Shown here piece by piece: positions 41,936 through 51,284 of a DNA stretch of 64,000 nucleotides (within the stretch, counting starts at the first letter, position 1; each line of letters starts with the position of its first letter). The DNA comes from Flavobacterium sharifuzzamanii (lineage in GTDB: Bacteria; Bacteroidota; Bacteroidia; Flavobacteriales; Flavobacteriaceae): contig NZ_QJGZ01000037.1 of NCBI RefSeq assembly GCF_003254585.1, positions 310,001 to 374,000 on the forward strand, read 5' to 3'. The notes beneath the pieces are model-generated. The model was given only the letters and a program-made list of their open reading frames with translations, was not told where the DNA came from and searched no databases. A program made the position numbers and the translations under genes.

Positions 41936-44401
41936 TTGAGTTACAACAGGTTTACATTCGCTTTTCTTTTTTTATTTTTCAGCTGTATTGCTTTAGCTCA
42001 AAATGCCCGCATAAAAGGGCTAATATTAGATGTGGAAAAACATCCTGTTGCGAGTGTAAATATTTCGTCTCAAGGAACTTCTGTACAATCTGATGCAAAT
42101 GGATTTTATGAAATTGAAATTCCATCAAATAAAAAGGTTTCTCTTATTTTTACTCACGTTTCATTAAAAATGATGAGTTTGACGGTTAGTTTGAAAACAA
42201 ATGAAGTTTTTGTTTTTAATCCTATTATGAGTAATTCTGAAGAGCAAATGGGAGAAGTTTTTGTTTCTTCTGGAAATAGAAAAAGAGTTCAAGGAATTAC
42301 TTCGGTTGATACCGAAACTTTAAAGAAAATTCCAGGCGCAAATGCTGGAATCGAAAACATTTTGAAAACGCTTCCCGGTGTTAATTCGAATAACGAATTA
42401 AGCACACAATACATGGTTCGTGGCGGAAATTATGATGAAAACCTAGTTTATGTAAATGAAGTAGAAGTATATCGTCCGTTTTTAATTCGTTCAGGACAGC
42501 AAGAAGGTTTAAGTTTTACAAATACAGATTTAGTACAGAATGTTGAATTTTCTGCAGGTGGATTTCAGGCGAAGTTCGGAGATAAATTATCTTCTGTTTT
42601 AGATATTACATATCGAAAACCAACTCGGTTCGGTGCTGCTTTTGAAGCCAGTTTTTTAGGTGGAAGTGCTGCAGTCGATTTAGTTTCTAAAAATAAAAAG
42701 TGGTCTGCCGTAACAGGAGTTCGTTACCGAAATAATAGTCTTTTGGTAAATAGCCAAGATACAGAGACAAATTATAAACCCACTTTTGCTGACATTCAGA
42801 CTAATGTAAATTATGATATTTCTGAAAAATGGCAAATGAGCTTTTTAGGAAATATTTCTCAGAATAAATATTCATATGAGCCTTTAGTTCGTCAGACAAA
42901 TTTTGGAACTTTAGATCAGCCAATGGCACTTGCAGTTTATTACGAGGGGCAAGAAAAAGATCAGTATAACACTTATTTTGGCGCTTTAAAAACTACTTAT
43001 AAAGCGTCGCCATCTCTTACTCTTAAATTGATTGGTTCTCTATTTCATACTACAGAACAAGAACATTTTGATATTTTGGCACAATATCGTCTAGGAAATG
43101 TAAACGCTGAAGATCCAGAAAATGCATCTGCAGTTGATTTTACTCGGGGAATTGGTTCTCAGCTGAATCACGCTCGTAATGATCTCGATGCGTTAATTGC
43201 AAATATCGAATTGAAAGGAATTAAAGATTGGAAAGAAAGTCAGTTAGAATTTGGTTTAAAATATACAAGAGAATCTATTCGAGATCGAGTAGTGGAGTGG
43301 GAAGTAATTGATTCGGCTGGATTTTCTATAAATCCGCCGTTGGTTATTCTTCCAAAAAATAATCAGCCATATACACCTTATACGGGACCACTTTTGCCAT
43401 ATCAAAATATACGAGCAACCAATTTTAATGCCATAAATAGGTTTTCTGGTTATGCGCAATGGAACAAGCAATCAGAAATTGGTTCAAGTCAGATCTGGTA
43501 TCATTTGGGAGCGCGTTTTCAAGGCTGGAATGTTGCGGGAGCTTTAGAAGAAGGAAAAACACAGTTTGTGGTAAGTCCGCGTGCGCAATTTGCGATAAAG
43601 CCAGATTGGGATCGTGATATGGTTTTCAGGATTTCGGGCGGATTATATCATCAGCCTCCATTTTATAGAGAATTGCGAGATTTGGATGGGGTTGTAAAAC
43701 CGAATGTGAAAGCTCAGGAATCTGTTCATATTGTTTTGGGTAATGATTATAATTTTAAAATGTGGAATCGTCCTTTTAAATGGGTGACAGAACTATATTA
43801 TAAATCACTTTCAGATGTTAACGTTTATTCAATAGATAACGTTCGAATTCGCTACGTTGCCAATAACAATGCAAAAGCGTATGCGCAAGGTCTTGATTTT
43901 AGATTAAACGGCGAATTTGTGCCAGGAACAGAATCTTGGATAAGTTTTGGATATTTGAAAACCGAAGAAAATTACGAAGATAGAGGTTATATTGCCCGTC
44001 CGACAGACCAGCGTTTGAAATTTGCAATGCTTTTTCAAGACTACATGCCGAATATTCCAAGTGTAAAAGTGTATTTGAATTTGGTTTACAATACAGGTTT
44101 GCCTGGAGGTGCGCCAGCATATTCTGATCCGTATTTATATCAAAATAGATTGAATGATTACAGAAGAGCTGATATTGGTTTTGCAAAGGTTTTTGTAGAC
44201 GCTAGTACACAAAATACAAAAAAAGGCTGGCTGAAAAACTTTAAAGAGTTAGCCGTTGGATTGGAAATTTTCAATCTTTTCAATAATCAAAATGCGATTA
44301 CAAATACTTGGGTTCGTGATGTGTATTCAAAAAATCAATATGCGATTCCAAATTATATGACTTCAAGGGTTTTTAACGTTAAGATAAATGCGAGGTTGTA
44401 A
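41936..44401 (+). CDS. TonB-dependent receptor with carboxypeptidase-regulatory domain
   Basis: 821 residues, starting with TTG at 41936 (MSYNRFTFAFLFLFFSCIAL, a signal peptide); no in-frame ATG occurs until residue 51, so TTG is the real start. Carboxypeptidase-regulatory domain (about 23-100, ARIKGLILDVEKHPVASVNI), plug (about 115-225, LKTLPGVNSNNELSTQYMVR and GGFQAKFGDKLSS), then a 22-strand barrel ending NVKINARL. It lacks an STN domain, so it transports without trans-envelope signalling. Substrate unknown. It follows the M23 peptidase at 12 bp. Confidence 0.92.
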   Translation: MSYNRFTFAFLFLFFSCIALAQNARIKGLILDVEKHPVASVNISSQGTSVQSDANGFYEIEIPSNKKVSLIFTHVSLKMMSLTVSLKTNEVFVFNPIMSNSEEQMGEVFVSSGNRKRVQGITSVDTETLKKIPGANAGIENILKTLPGVNSNNELSTQYMVRGGNYDENLVYVNEVEVYRPFLIRSGQQEGLSFTNTDLVQNVEFSAGGFQAKFGDKLSSVLDITYRKPTRFGAAFEASFLGGSAAVDLVSKNKKWSAVTGVRYRNNSLLVNSQDTETNYKPTFADIQTNVNYDISEKWQMSFLGNISQNKYSYEPLVRQTNFGTLDQPMALAVYYEGQEKDQYNTYFGALKTTYKASPSLTLKLIGSLFHTTEQEHFDILAQYRLGNVNAEDPENASAVDFTRGIGSQLNHARNDLDALIANIELKGIKDWKESQLEFGLKYTRESIRDRVVEWEVIDSAGFSINPPLVILPKNNQPYTPYTGPLLPYQNIRATNFNAINRFSGYAQWNKQSEIGSSQIWYHLGARFQGWNVAGALEEGKTQFVVSPRAQFAIKPDWDRDMVFRISGGLYHQPPFYRELRDLDGVVKPNVKAQESVHIVLGNDYNFKMWNRPFKWVTELYYKSLSDVNVYSIDNVRIRYVANNNAKAYAQGLDFRLNGEFVPGTESWISFGYLKTEENYEDRGYIARPTDQRLKFAMLFQDYMPNIPSVKVYLNLVYNTGLPGGAPAYSDPYLYQNRLNDYRRADIGFAKVFVDASTQNTKKGWLKNFKELAVGLEIFNLFNNQNAITNTWVRDVYSKNQYAIPNYMTSRVFNVKINARL

Positions 44402-44459
44402 TCTGCTTTGCAATTGCTCAGTAAAATTCAATAAAACTCAAAAATACAATCAAAAATAG

Positions 44460-44467
44460 TATATTTG
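44460..44467 (+). promoter_or_regulatory. -7 element (TATATTTG) ahead of the EF-hand lipoprotein
   Basis: TATATTTG lies 23 bp upstream of the ATG at 44491. No TTG at -33 is evident. Confidence 0.45.
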
Positions 44468-44490
44468 ATAATCGTATATAATCAATGTAG

Positions 44491-45210
44491 ATGAAAAAGT
44501 ATTTTAAATATATCGCCTTTATACTTATCGGAACAGTAATCAGCTGTCGAGAAGAAGTTCAAAAACCAAAAGTAAGCTATGGCGCTTCAAATAAGGTAAG
44601 CGTTACTAAAACCGATACAACTCAAATTGAAATTGCAGATCTTCCTATTCAAATGGAAGGGACTAATTATTTAATCCATCCAGTTGGAGATTTAAGGGTT
44701 TTTGAAAGAGGGTCTAAAGCTAGATTTGGTTCTTCAAGTGTTAATGATGTGAGTTTTACTATTTCTAATTTGGGTGAATATGAGATTACAGGTTATCTGC
44801 AGAATTTAAAATTCCAAAAAGTAGATTCAGATTCTATCCGACCTTTGTCAGACAAACCAGTTTTGATTTTAACAGCTACGTATTTAAAAACAGTTGCTGA
44901 CAAAACGCATAATAATGTGATGGTTTATACACTTACGGATTCAGATACCAATAAAGATGGTAAAATAGACACTAGCGATATTAAAACTTTATATTTAAGT
45001 GATATTAGCGGAGAAAACTTTACCAAAGTTTCTGCAGATCTTCAAGAGTTGGTAGATTGGAGCTTAATCGAATCTAAAAACCGTCTGTATTTTAGAACTA
45101 TTGAAGATACTAACCAAAACGGTCAGTTTGATAAAAATGATGTGTTGCACTACAACTATATAGATTTATCTTCTAAAAAATGGGAAGTAAAGAATTATAA
45201 ACCTATTTAA
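44491..45210 (+). CDS. lipoprotein with two EF-hand-like calcium loops
   Basis: 239 residues. Signal sequence MKKYFKYIAFILIGTVISC with a lipobox Cys at 19. A beta-rich middle is followed by DTNKDGKIDTSD (152-163) and DTNQNGQFDKND (206-217). Both have the EF-hand loop spacing (acidic or Asn at 1, 3, 5, Gly at 6, hydrophobic at 8, Asp at 12), as in dockerin-like or calcium-binding surface proteins. It would sit in the outer or inner membrane facing the periplasm. Overall family not recognised. Confidence 0.75.
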   Translation: MKKYFKYIAFILIGTVISCREEVQKPKVSYGASNKVSVTKTDTTQIEIADLPIQMEGTNYLIHPVGDLRVFERGSKARFGSSSVNDVSFTISNLGEYEITGYLQNLKFQKVDSDSIRPLSDKPVLILTATYLKTVADKTHNNVMVYTLTDSDTNKDGKIDTSDIKTLYLSDISGENFTKVSADLQELVDWSLIESKNRLYFRTIEDTNQNGQFDKNDVLHYNYIDLSSKKWEVKNYKPI

Positions 45211-45234
45211 GTTGCTAAGGTTCTAAGTTTTTTT

Positions 45235-45594
45235 GCCACAGATTAAAAGGATTAAAAAGATTTTTTATAAAAGAGAGAGGCTGTTTCAATTTGTTGAAAC
45301 AGCCTCTCTCTTTTAAATTGTTTTCCATAATGAAAACAACGTTTTCCATTTTTATGTCTAGACTCGTTCATTCCGTAGGAATGTTTGATCGGTAGAAAAA
45401 AAATCATGCCAGCACATTTACGTTCCATAGGAACGTTTGATGTGTTGCATTGTTGAAAAAAATATTAAAATCAAACGTTCCTACGGAACGTAATTAAACA
45501 AAACAATATAATTTTTCTACCGATGAAATGTTCCTACGGAACATAATCAAATCAGAAACGGGAAAAAATCTTTCTAATCCTTTTAATCTGTGGC
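45235..45594. repeat. nested inverted repeat (families E and B)
   Basis: Outer arms GCCACAGATTAAAAGGATTA (from 45235) and TAATCCTTTTAATCTGTGGC (ending 45594) enclose a further nest: palindromes CATTCC-GTA-GGAATG (45369), CGTTCC-ATA-GGAACG (45421), CGTTCC-TAC-GGAACG (45476) and TGTTCC-TAC-GGAACA (45529), plus GATCGGTAGAAAAA paired inversely with TTTTTCTACCGAT. The whole gap between two genes is built this way. Confidence 0.88.
45269..45314 (+). terminator. 21-bp perfect stem-loop after the lipoprotein gene
   Basis: A perfect 21-bp stem AAAAGAGAGAGGCTGTTTCA-type, 4-nt loop, then TGAAACAGCCTCTCTCTTTT. The T-run is short, so it may be a terminator or an mRNA-stabilising hairpin. Confidence 0.65.
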
Positions 45595-45632
45595 AAACCA
45601 TAGAATCTTAGTATCTCAGAACCTTAGTAGCT

Positions 45633-46334
45633 TTAAATTAATATATCACTTTCTAAATCTGATTTTTCAATTTCGAAACCAAAACCTAGTCGCTCGACCA
45701 ATTCAATTACCAGTTTTTTGTACCAGTTTTCAGATTTTGGATGAATGTATATTTTTTCAATAAGCTGATTAATGTCGACGTTGATCTTTAATCCATCGTT
45801 TAATTTGATTTCGCTTTTTGAAGTGTCACTCAGAATTCGAACTTCTCTTTCGTATTGAAAACTTTTTCTCTTAAATAAAAACGGAAAGAATAAATCATCA
45901 AACGGAATATATTCTTTTTTATAATCGATGTAATTCACCTCACCAATGTACTGGTCAAAATTGTTTTCAGGTTTTACGGCTTTCTGCAGTCTTCTAATGG
46001 TGGACTGAATGGCTAAACCTTCATTATTTTTGGTAAAAATCTGCCACATGGCAAAAGATTCATATTCGTTAATATGCCAGCTGCTAATAGCTACTTTTTC
46101 CCGATGCGTTTTGTAGTAATTTAAAAACTCGGGATTATCAGCGGCAAGTTTTTTAATCTCTTCATAAGTTGGTTCGCTAAAAGTACCTTCATATTGGTCT
46201 TCAAACTTGTCTGAACGTGACATAAAAAGTTTCTTCGAAAGTAATAAATCAAGAAATTTAGATAAGTCTAGATATTTCCAAACAATAGTATCGGGATCGT
46301 CAGGAAGTTTTATGTTGGGGTTGTTAAGATACAT
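45633..46334 (-). CDS. DUF2971 domain-containing protein
   Basis: 233 residues matching DUF2971: WKYLDLSKFLDLLLSKKLFM, SRSDKFEDQYEGTFSEPTYE, SSWHINEYESFAMWQIFTKN, GLAIQSTIRRL and EREVRILSD are conserved blocks. DUF2971 proteins are soluble, around 230-300 residues, common in accessory regions and sometimes linked to phage defence or toxin-antitoxin loci. Nothing else of that kind is next to it here, and its function is unknown. No promoter consensus is seen in the gap upstream. Confidence 0.82.
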   Translation of the reverse strand: MYLNNPNIKLPDDPDTIVWKYLDLSKFLDLLLSKKLFMSRSDKFEDQYEGTFSEPTYEEIKKLAADNPEFLNYYKTHREKVAISSWHINEYESFAMWQIFTKNNEGLAIQSTIRRLQKAVKPENNFDQYIGEVNYIDYKKEYIPFDDLFFPFLFKRKSFQYEREVRILSDTSKSEIKLNDGLKINVDINQLIEKIYIHPKSENWYKKLVIELVERLGFGFEIEKSDLESDILI

Positions 46335-46382
46335 TTTCTGAAAGAATTAAATTTCAATCTTTAACTATCCTAAAGTTATAAA

Positions 46383-46442
46383 AATAAACACAGATTAAAG
46401 AAATTAAACTGAGTTTTAATATTTCCTTAATCTGTGTTAGAT
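46383..46442. repeat. family E arm pair (CACAGATTAAAG / CCTTAATCTGTG)
   Basis: Between DUF2971 and the ABC exporter: ACACAGATTAAAGAAATTAA (from 46389) is answered by TATTTCCTTAATCTGTGTTA, giving arms with few mismatches. It is the same family as 45235, 54075 and 54685. Confidence 0.7.
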
Positions 46443-46462
46443 TATTTGGGTATGTAAAAATC

Positions 46463-48292
46463 TTATGATTCGAAAGACTGCATGGTTACCAATTTATTGT
46501 AAGTTCCGTTATGAGCAATCAGTTCTTCATGAGTTCCTTGTTCAACGATTTTACCTTTTTGCATTACCACAATCACATCTGCTTTTTGAATTGTAGAAAG
46601 ACGGTGTGCAATTACAATTGAAGTTCTGTTTTGCATCATGTTTTCGAGTGCAACCTGAACAAATTTTTCGCTTTCTGTATCCAGTGCCGATGTTGCTTCA
46701 TCCAAAATCATAATCGGCGGGTTCTTCAATACTGCTCTTGCAATAGATAAACGTTGTTTCTGTCCACCAGACAGTTTGTTTCCGCTATCTCCGATATTAG
46801 TATAAATTCCTTGTGGAAGGTCTTTCACAAATTCATAAGCATTTGCAATTTTAAGAGCTTCTATAATTTCATCATCAGTGGCGTCCAATTTTCCTAAAGA
46901 AATATTGGCTTTGATTGTATCATTAAATAAAATACTGTCTTGTGTAACCAATCCCATTAAGCTGCGAAGCGATTGCAGATTCATGTCTTTAATGTTGATT
47001 CCGTCAATAGAAATTGAGCCGTCGTTTACATCGTAAAAACGAGTCAATAAATTGGCAATAGTACTTTTTCCACTTCCAGATTGACCAACAAGCGCAACAG
47101 TTTGTCCTTTTTTAATTTGAAGAGAAAAGTCTTTTAAAACGGTTTCTTCTTCATATTTGAAATTCACATTTTGAACATTGATATTATCATCAAAAGTTGT
47201 TTTTTCTACTGCGTTTTCTTTAGAAACAATAGTATTTTCTTGTTCTAAGATTTCAAGAACACGTTCTGCAGCCGCATTTCCTCTTTTTACTCCGTATGAA
47301 GCTTTAGAAATAGCTTTTGCAGGAGTTAAAATGTTGTATGCTAATCCCATGTAGGCGATAAACGCAGCGCCTTCTAAAGTTTTATCGATCAAAACCATTT
47401 GACCTCCGTACCAAAGTAAAATAGCAATTACGGTAATTCCCATAAATTCACTCGCTGGAGAAGCTAAGTTTTGACGGTTTCCAATGCTATTTGATAAAGT
47501 AAAAAAGCGGTCTGTCGAATTTTGAAAAACATTATTAAAGTAATTTTCAGCATTGTATCCTTTTACAACTTTTAATCCGCCAATTGTTTCTTCAATTGTA
47601 GAAAGGAATTTCCCTTGTTCTTCTTGAGCTTTGGTAGATTGTTTTTTAAGCTGTTTTCCAATCAATGAAATAATATATCCAGAAACCGGAATAAAAATGA
47701 AAACAAACAAAGTCAGTTTAGCACTAATGACAAGCATAGCGATGATCGTAAAAATAATTGTTAAAGGTTCTTTTACAATAAGCTCTAAAATTGCTAAAAA
47801 AGAGTTTTGGACCTCATTTACGTCAGCTGAAATTCTAGAAATTACGTCTCCCTTTCTTTTTTCAGAATAAAATGCCAAAGGAAGTTCTAATGTTTTTTTG
47901 TACAATGCATTTCGCATGTCTTTTAAAACACCATTTCTCAAGAAATTGATGAAAAACATTGCCAAGTAATCAGCTAAGTTTTTTAATAAAAAGATGGAGA
48001 TGATTATGGCAACCATTATAGATAGCACATATCCAGATTCGTGAGTTCCTTTTGAAGTTGTAATATAGTAGCTTAAGTAATTTTCTCCATATTCTTTAAT
48101 GTCCAAAATCCCTGTGTATAAAGGCTTTTCATAGTTTTCTTTGGTTTTGTCAAATAAAACTTGAAGCATTGGTATTAAGGCAATGAATGAAAGTGTACTG
48201 AAAAGCGCATATAAAATATTGAAAAAGATATTTAAGAATGCGTATCTTTTATACGGGTATATAAAAGGAACTATTTTTTTGAAATTACTCAT
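46463..48292 (-). CDS. ABC transporter, fused permease and ATPase (MsbA-like exporter)
   Basis: 609 residues. A six-helix transmembrane domain (about 15-330) is followed by the nucleotide-binding domain: VALVGQSGSGKSTIANLL (Walker A), NKLSGGQKQRLSIARAV (signature), PIMILDEATSALD (Walker B) and IVIAHRLSTIQ (H loop). The layout of a homodimeric half-transporter with a long N-terminal exporter domain matches MsbA/LmrA-type lipid or drug exporters. Exact substrate is unknown; lipid A-core export is the usual role of this branch in Gram-negative bacteria. Confidence 0.9.
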   Translation of the reverse strand: MSNFKKIVPFIYPYKRYAFLNIFFNILYALFSTLSFIALIPMLQVLFDKTKENYEKPLYTGILDIKEYGENYLSYYITTSKGTHESGYVLSIMVAIIISIFLLKNLADYLAMFFINFLRNGVLKDMRNALYKKTLELPLAFYSEKRKGDVISRISADVNEVQNSFLAILELIVKEPLTIIFTIIAMLVISAKLTLFVFIFIPVSGYIISLIGKQLKKQSTKAQEEQGKFLSTIEETIGGLKVVKGYNAENYFNNVFQNSTDRFFTLSNSIGNRQNLASPASEFMGITVIAILLWYGGQMVLIDKTLEGAAFIAYMGLAYNILTPAKAISKASYGVKRGNAAAERVLEILEQENTIVSKENAVEKTTFDDNINVQNVNFKYEEETVLKDFSLQIKKGQTVALVGQSGSGKSTIANLLTRFYDVNDGSISIDGINIKDMNLQSLRSLMGLVTQDSILFNDTIKANISLGKLDATDDEIIEALKIANAYEFVKDLPQGIYTNIGDSGNKLSGGQKQRLSIARAVLKNPPIMILDEATSALDTESEKFVQVALENMMQNRTSIVIAHRLSTIQKADVIVVMQKGKIVEQGTHEELIAHNGTYNKLVTMQSFES

Positions 48293-48415
48293 TTATTTTT
48301 GGATGTTATTTTTTTGCTTGGTTATGGTTATTTGAGTTTTGGCTAGTGAATTTTTACTGCACAAAATTAATCCAATTGGATTGTTTTCAATTTCTTTTGG
48401 GTTTTTTTTATAAAA

Positions 48416-48461
48416 AAAACTCTGATTTTGCATCTTCTAAGAAATGCAAATCAGAGTTTTA
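48416..48461 (-). terminator. terminator of the phosphosugar mutase gene
   Basis: AAAACTCTGATTTTGCAT / ATGCAAATCAGAGTTTT stem with one bulged base and T-run on the minus strand. Confidence 0.85.
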
Positions 48462-48523
48462 ATATTGGACTCCTTGTTTTTAAAGACTATTTGCAAATGG
48501 CAATACTTTCAAAAAAGGTTTAT

Positions 48524-50251
48524 TTAATTCAACTGCATATCTGCAATAATGTTTTGAATTTTCTGATCTAAGAAACTTTCTGCTTCATCAAAATCAGAAA
48601 CCGATTCGATTTCGGCATTTACACTAATGTAGAATTTAATCTTAGGTTCAGTTCCGCTTGGTCTTGCGCAAATTTTAGAACCATCCTCTGTATAATAAAT
48701 CAATACATTCGATTTCGGAATATCCATTGTCGATTCTGAACCGTCTAATAAATTTAAAGCAATAGATGATTGATAATCCTCAACCATAATAACTCTTTGT
48801 CCGTTAATTTCTTTCAAAGGATTTTTGCGTAAATCAATCATCATTTGGTTGATTTCTTGCAAGCCTTCCATTCCTTTTTTAGTTAAAGAAACTAAGAATT
48901 CTTTGTAGAAGCCATTTTCAACATAAAGCTGTAAAAGTTCTTTATAAACAGAGCTTCCTGCTGCTTTAGCTTGAGCAGCAACTTCGCAAATTAATAAGGT
49001 AGCGGCAACAGCATCTTTATCTCTAACGGCATCACCAACCATAAATCCGAAACTTTCCTCACCACCTCCGATAAATTCAAGTTCAGGAAAATCTTTGATC
49101 ATTTTTGCGATCCATTTAAATCCTGTCAATCCAACTTTGCACTCAACACCGTAGCTTGTTGCCAATTCCATCATCATTGGAGTTGAAACGATTGTTGAAC
49201 CTACGAATTGTTTTCCGTTAAGTTTATCTGCTTTTTTCCATTGTTTCAATAAGAAAGAAGTCATTAAAACCATAGTTTGGTTTCCGTTCAATAAAATCAT
49301 TTTGCCGTCATTGTTACGAACAGCAACTCCTAAACGGTCACAGTCAGGATCTGTTCCTACTACAATATCAGAATTTGTTTTGTCTGCCAACGCCAAAGCC
49401 ATTGTTAAAGCTTCTGGTTCTTCCGGATTTGGCGATTTTACTGTTGGGAAATCTCCGTCTGGTACAGCCTGTTCAGGAACAATATGAACATTTTTATATC
49501 CGGCTTGCGATAAAACATCTGGAATTGATTTTATAGAAGTTCCGTGTAATGAAGTAAACACAATGTGAAGATTGTCTTTGGCTTCAGCCGGAGTATTAAA
49601 ACTTGCGTTTTCGATAGATGATTTTATAAATGCTTTGTCAAGTTCTGTGTCAATGTACTGAATCAAACTTTCGTTTGCGTTAAATTTGATTTTGTCATAG
49701 CCTAAACTTTCAATCACATTGACAATTTCTTTGTCTTGCGGAGGAACAATTTGTCCACCATCTTGCCAGTAAACTTTGTAACCGTTATATTCTGGCGGAT
49801 TGTGAGAAGCTGTTAAAACAATTCCGCACTGACATTTTAAATATTTAAGGGCAAAAGATAATTCTGGAGTTGGTCTCAAATCAGAAAACAAATAAACTTG
49901 AATTCCGTTTGCTGAGAAAACATCAGCTACGACTTTTGCTAAAGTATTACTGTTATGACGGCAATCGTAAGCGATAACCACTTTTAAAGGTTCGTTTGGA
50001 AAAACTTTATGTAGGTAATCAGATAATCCTTGAGTGTTTTTTCCAAGCGTATATTTGTTGATTCTGTTATCACCAACACCCATAACACCACGCATTCCTC
50101 CAGTTCCGAATTCTAAGTTTTTATAAAAACTCTCCTCAAGTTCTTTTGGAGAAGTTGTCATTAATTCCTTAACTGCAGCTTGCGTTTCCTGATCGAATGT
50201 TGGTGTTAGCCATTCGTTTACAGCTTTTAATATATTTGGTGCTATATTCAT
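48524..50251 (-). CDS. phosphosugar mutase (phosphoglucomutase/phosphomannomutase family)
   Basis: 575 residues. The alpha-D-phosphohexomutase signature is complete: catalytic serine loop TASHNPPEYNGYKVYW, metal-binding VGTDPDCDRLGVAV, sugar-binding GGGEESFGFMVGD, and phosphate-binding RPSGTEPKIKFYIS. It interconverts hexose-1- and 6-phosphates for exopolysaccharide or LPS sugar supply. The length near 570 places it with the large 'phospho-sugar mutase' group typical of Bacteroidota and Firmicutes. It lies downstream of a glycosyltransferase gene on the same strand, 68 bp away. Confidence 0.93.
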   Translation of the reverse strand: MNIAPNILKAVNEWLTPTFDQETQAAVKELMTTSPKELEESFYKNLEFGTGGMRGVMGVGDNRINKYTLGKNTQGLSDYLHKVFPNEPLKVVIAYDCRHNSNTLAKVVADVFSANGIQVYLFSDLRPTPELSFALKYLKCQCGIVLTASHNPPEYNGYKVYWQDGGQIVPPQDKEIVNVIESLGYDKIKFNANESLIQYIDTELDKAFIKSSIENASFNTPAEAKDNLHIVFTSLHGTSIKSIPDVLSQAGYKNVHIVPEQAVPDGDFPTVKSPNPEEPEALTMALALADKTNSDIVVGTDPDCDRLGVAVRNNDGKMILLNGNQTMVLMTSFLLKQWKKADKLNGKQFVGSTIVSTPMMMELATSYGVECKVGLTGFKWIAKMIKDFPELEFIGGGEESFGFMVGDAVRDKDAVAATLLICEVAAQAKAAGSSVYKELLQLYVENGFYKEFLVSLTKKGMEGLQEINQMMIDLRKNPLKEINGQRVIMVEDYQSSIALNLLDGSESTMDIPKSNVLIYYTEDGSKICARPSGTEPKIKFYISVNAEIESVSDFDEAESFLDQKIQNIIADMQLN

Positions 50252-50319
50252 TTTTGATTTCGTTTTATGTTTTGTTTAAAATAGCCTGTTATTGGGGATT
50301 AAACGTGCTTTAAGAAAAA

Positions 50320-51276
50320 TTAAAAATTAACCTCTCGTGCTACTTTATATCTTGCTTCGTTATTTTTTGTTCTTAAAATAATTTCGCCCAAGAATCCTGC
50401 TAAGAATAGCTGCGTTCCAAGAACCATGGTCGTCAAAGCAATATAAAACCATGGGTTGTTTGTAACCAAGCTATATTTCATTCCTGTATACATGTGGTAT
50501 AGTTTAGAAACTCCAATGTATCCAGCTGCTAAAAATCCGATAATAAACATTAAAGAACCCATAGCGCCAAATAAGTGCATTGGTCTTTTCCCGAATCTTG
50601 ATAAAAACCAAATGGTAATCAAATCCAGAAAGCCGTTTATGAAACGCTCCATTCCAAACTTCGTTTCACCATATTTTCTTGCTTGGTGAATTACCACTTT
50701 TTCGCCAATTTTTCCAAATCCAGCATTTTTAGCCAAAACTGGAATATAGCGGTGCATTTCGCCAGAAACTTCAATGTTTTTTACCACAACATTTTTGTAG
50801 GCTTTCAATCCGCAGTTAAAATCATTCAGTTCAACGCCAGAAGTTTTTCTAGCCGCCCAGTTGAATAATTTTGAAGGAAGATTTTTTGCCACAACAGAAT
50901 CGTAACGCTTCTTTTTCCAACCAGAAACCAAATCGTATTTCTGAGCTGTAATCATTTCGTACAATTCCGGAATTTCGTCTGGACTGTCTTGCAAGTCGGC
51001 ATCCATAGTAATGATAACATCACCTTTTGCCTTTGCAAAACCAGCATGTAAAGCCTGAGATTTTCCGAAGTTTTTCATGAAACGAATTCCTTTTACATTT
51101 GGATTTTCGTTAGAGAAACCTTCAATAATCTGCCAAGAATTATCTGTACTACCATCATCTACAAAAATGATTTCATAAGAGTAATTGTTAGACTGCATCA
51201 CTTTAATGATCCAAGTGTAGAGTTCTTTAAGTGATTCCTCCTCGTTTAGAAGCGGTATAAGTATAGATAAATTCAT
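50320..51276 (-). CDS. family 2 glycosyltransferase (DPM1/ArnC-like)
   Basis: 318 residues. The N-terminal GT-A domain has SILIPLLNEEESLKELYTWI and FVDDGSTDNSWQIIEGFSNE, with MDADLQDSPDEIPEL holding the DxD-type metal site. Two C-terminal transmembrane helices (MHLFGAMGSLMFIIGFLAAG and WFYIALTTMVLGTQLFLAGF) anchor it. This matches polyprenyl-phosphate glycosyltransferases that charge undecaprenyl phosphate with a sugar for envelope glycan modification. It is 8 bp downstream of a DUF4199 gene and 68 bp before the phosphosugar mutase, consistent with sugar activation for a surface polymer. Confidence 0.9.
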   Translation of the reverse strand: MNLSILIPLLNEEESLKELYTWIIKVMQSNNYSYEIIFVDDGSTDNSWQIIEGFSNENPNVKGIRFMKNFGKSQALHAGFAKAKGDVIITMDADLQDSPDEIPELYEMITAQKYDLVSGWKKKRYDSVVAKNLPSKLFNWAARKTSGVELNDFNCGLKAYKNVVVKNIEVSGEMHRYIPVLAKNAGFGKIGEKVVIHQARKYGETKFGMERFINGFLDLITIWFLSRFGKRPMHLFGAMGSLMFIIGFLAAGYIGVSKLYHMYTGMKYSLVTNNPWFYIALTTMVLGTQLFLAGFLGEIILRTKNNEARYKVAREVNF

Positions 51277-51284
51277 TTATATTT

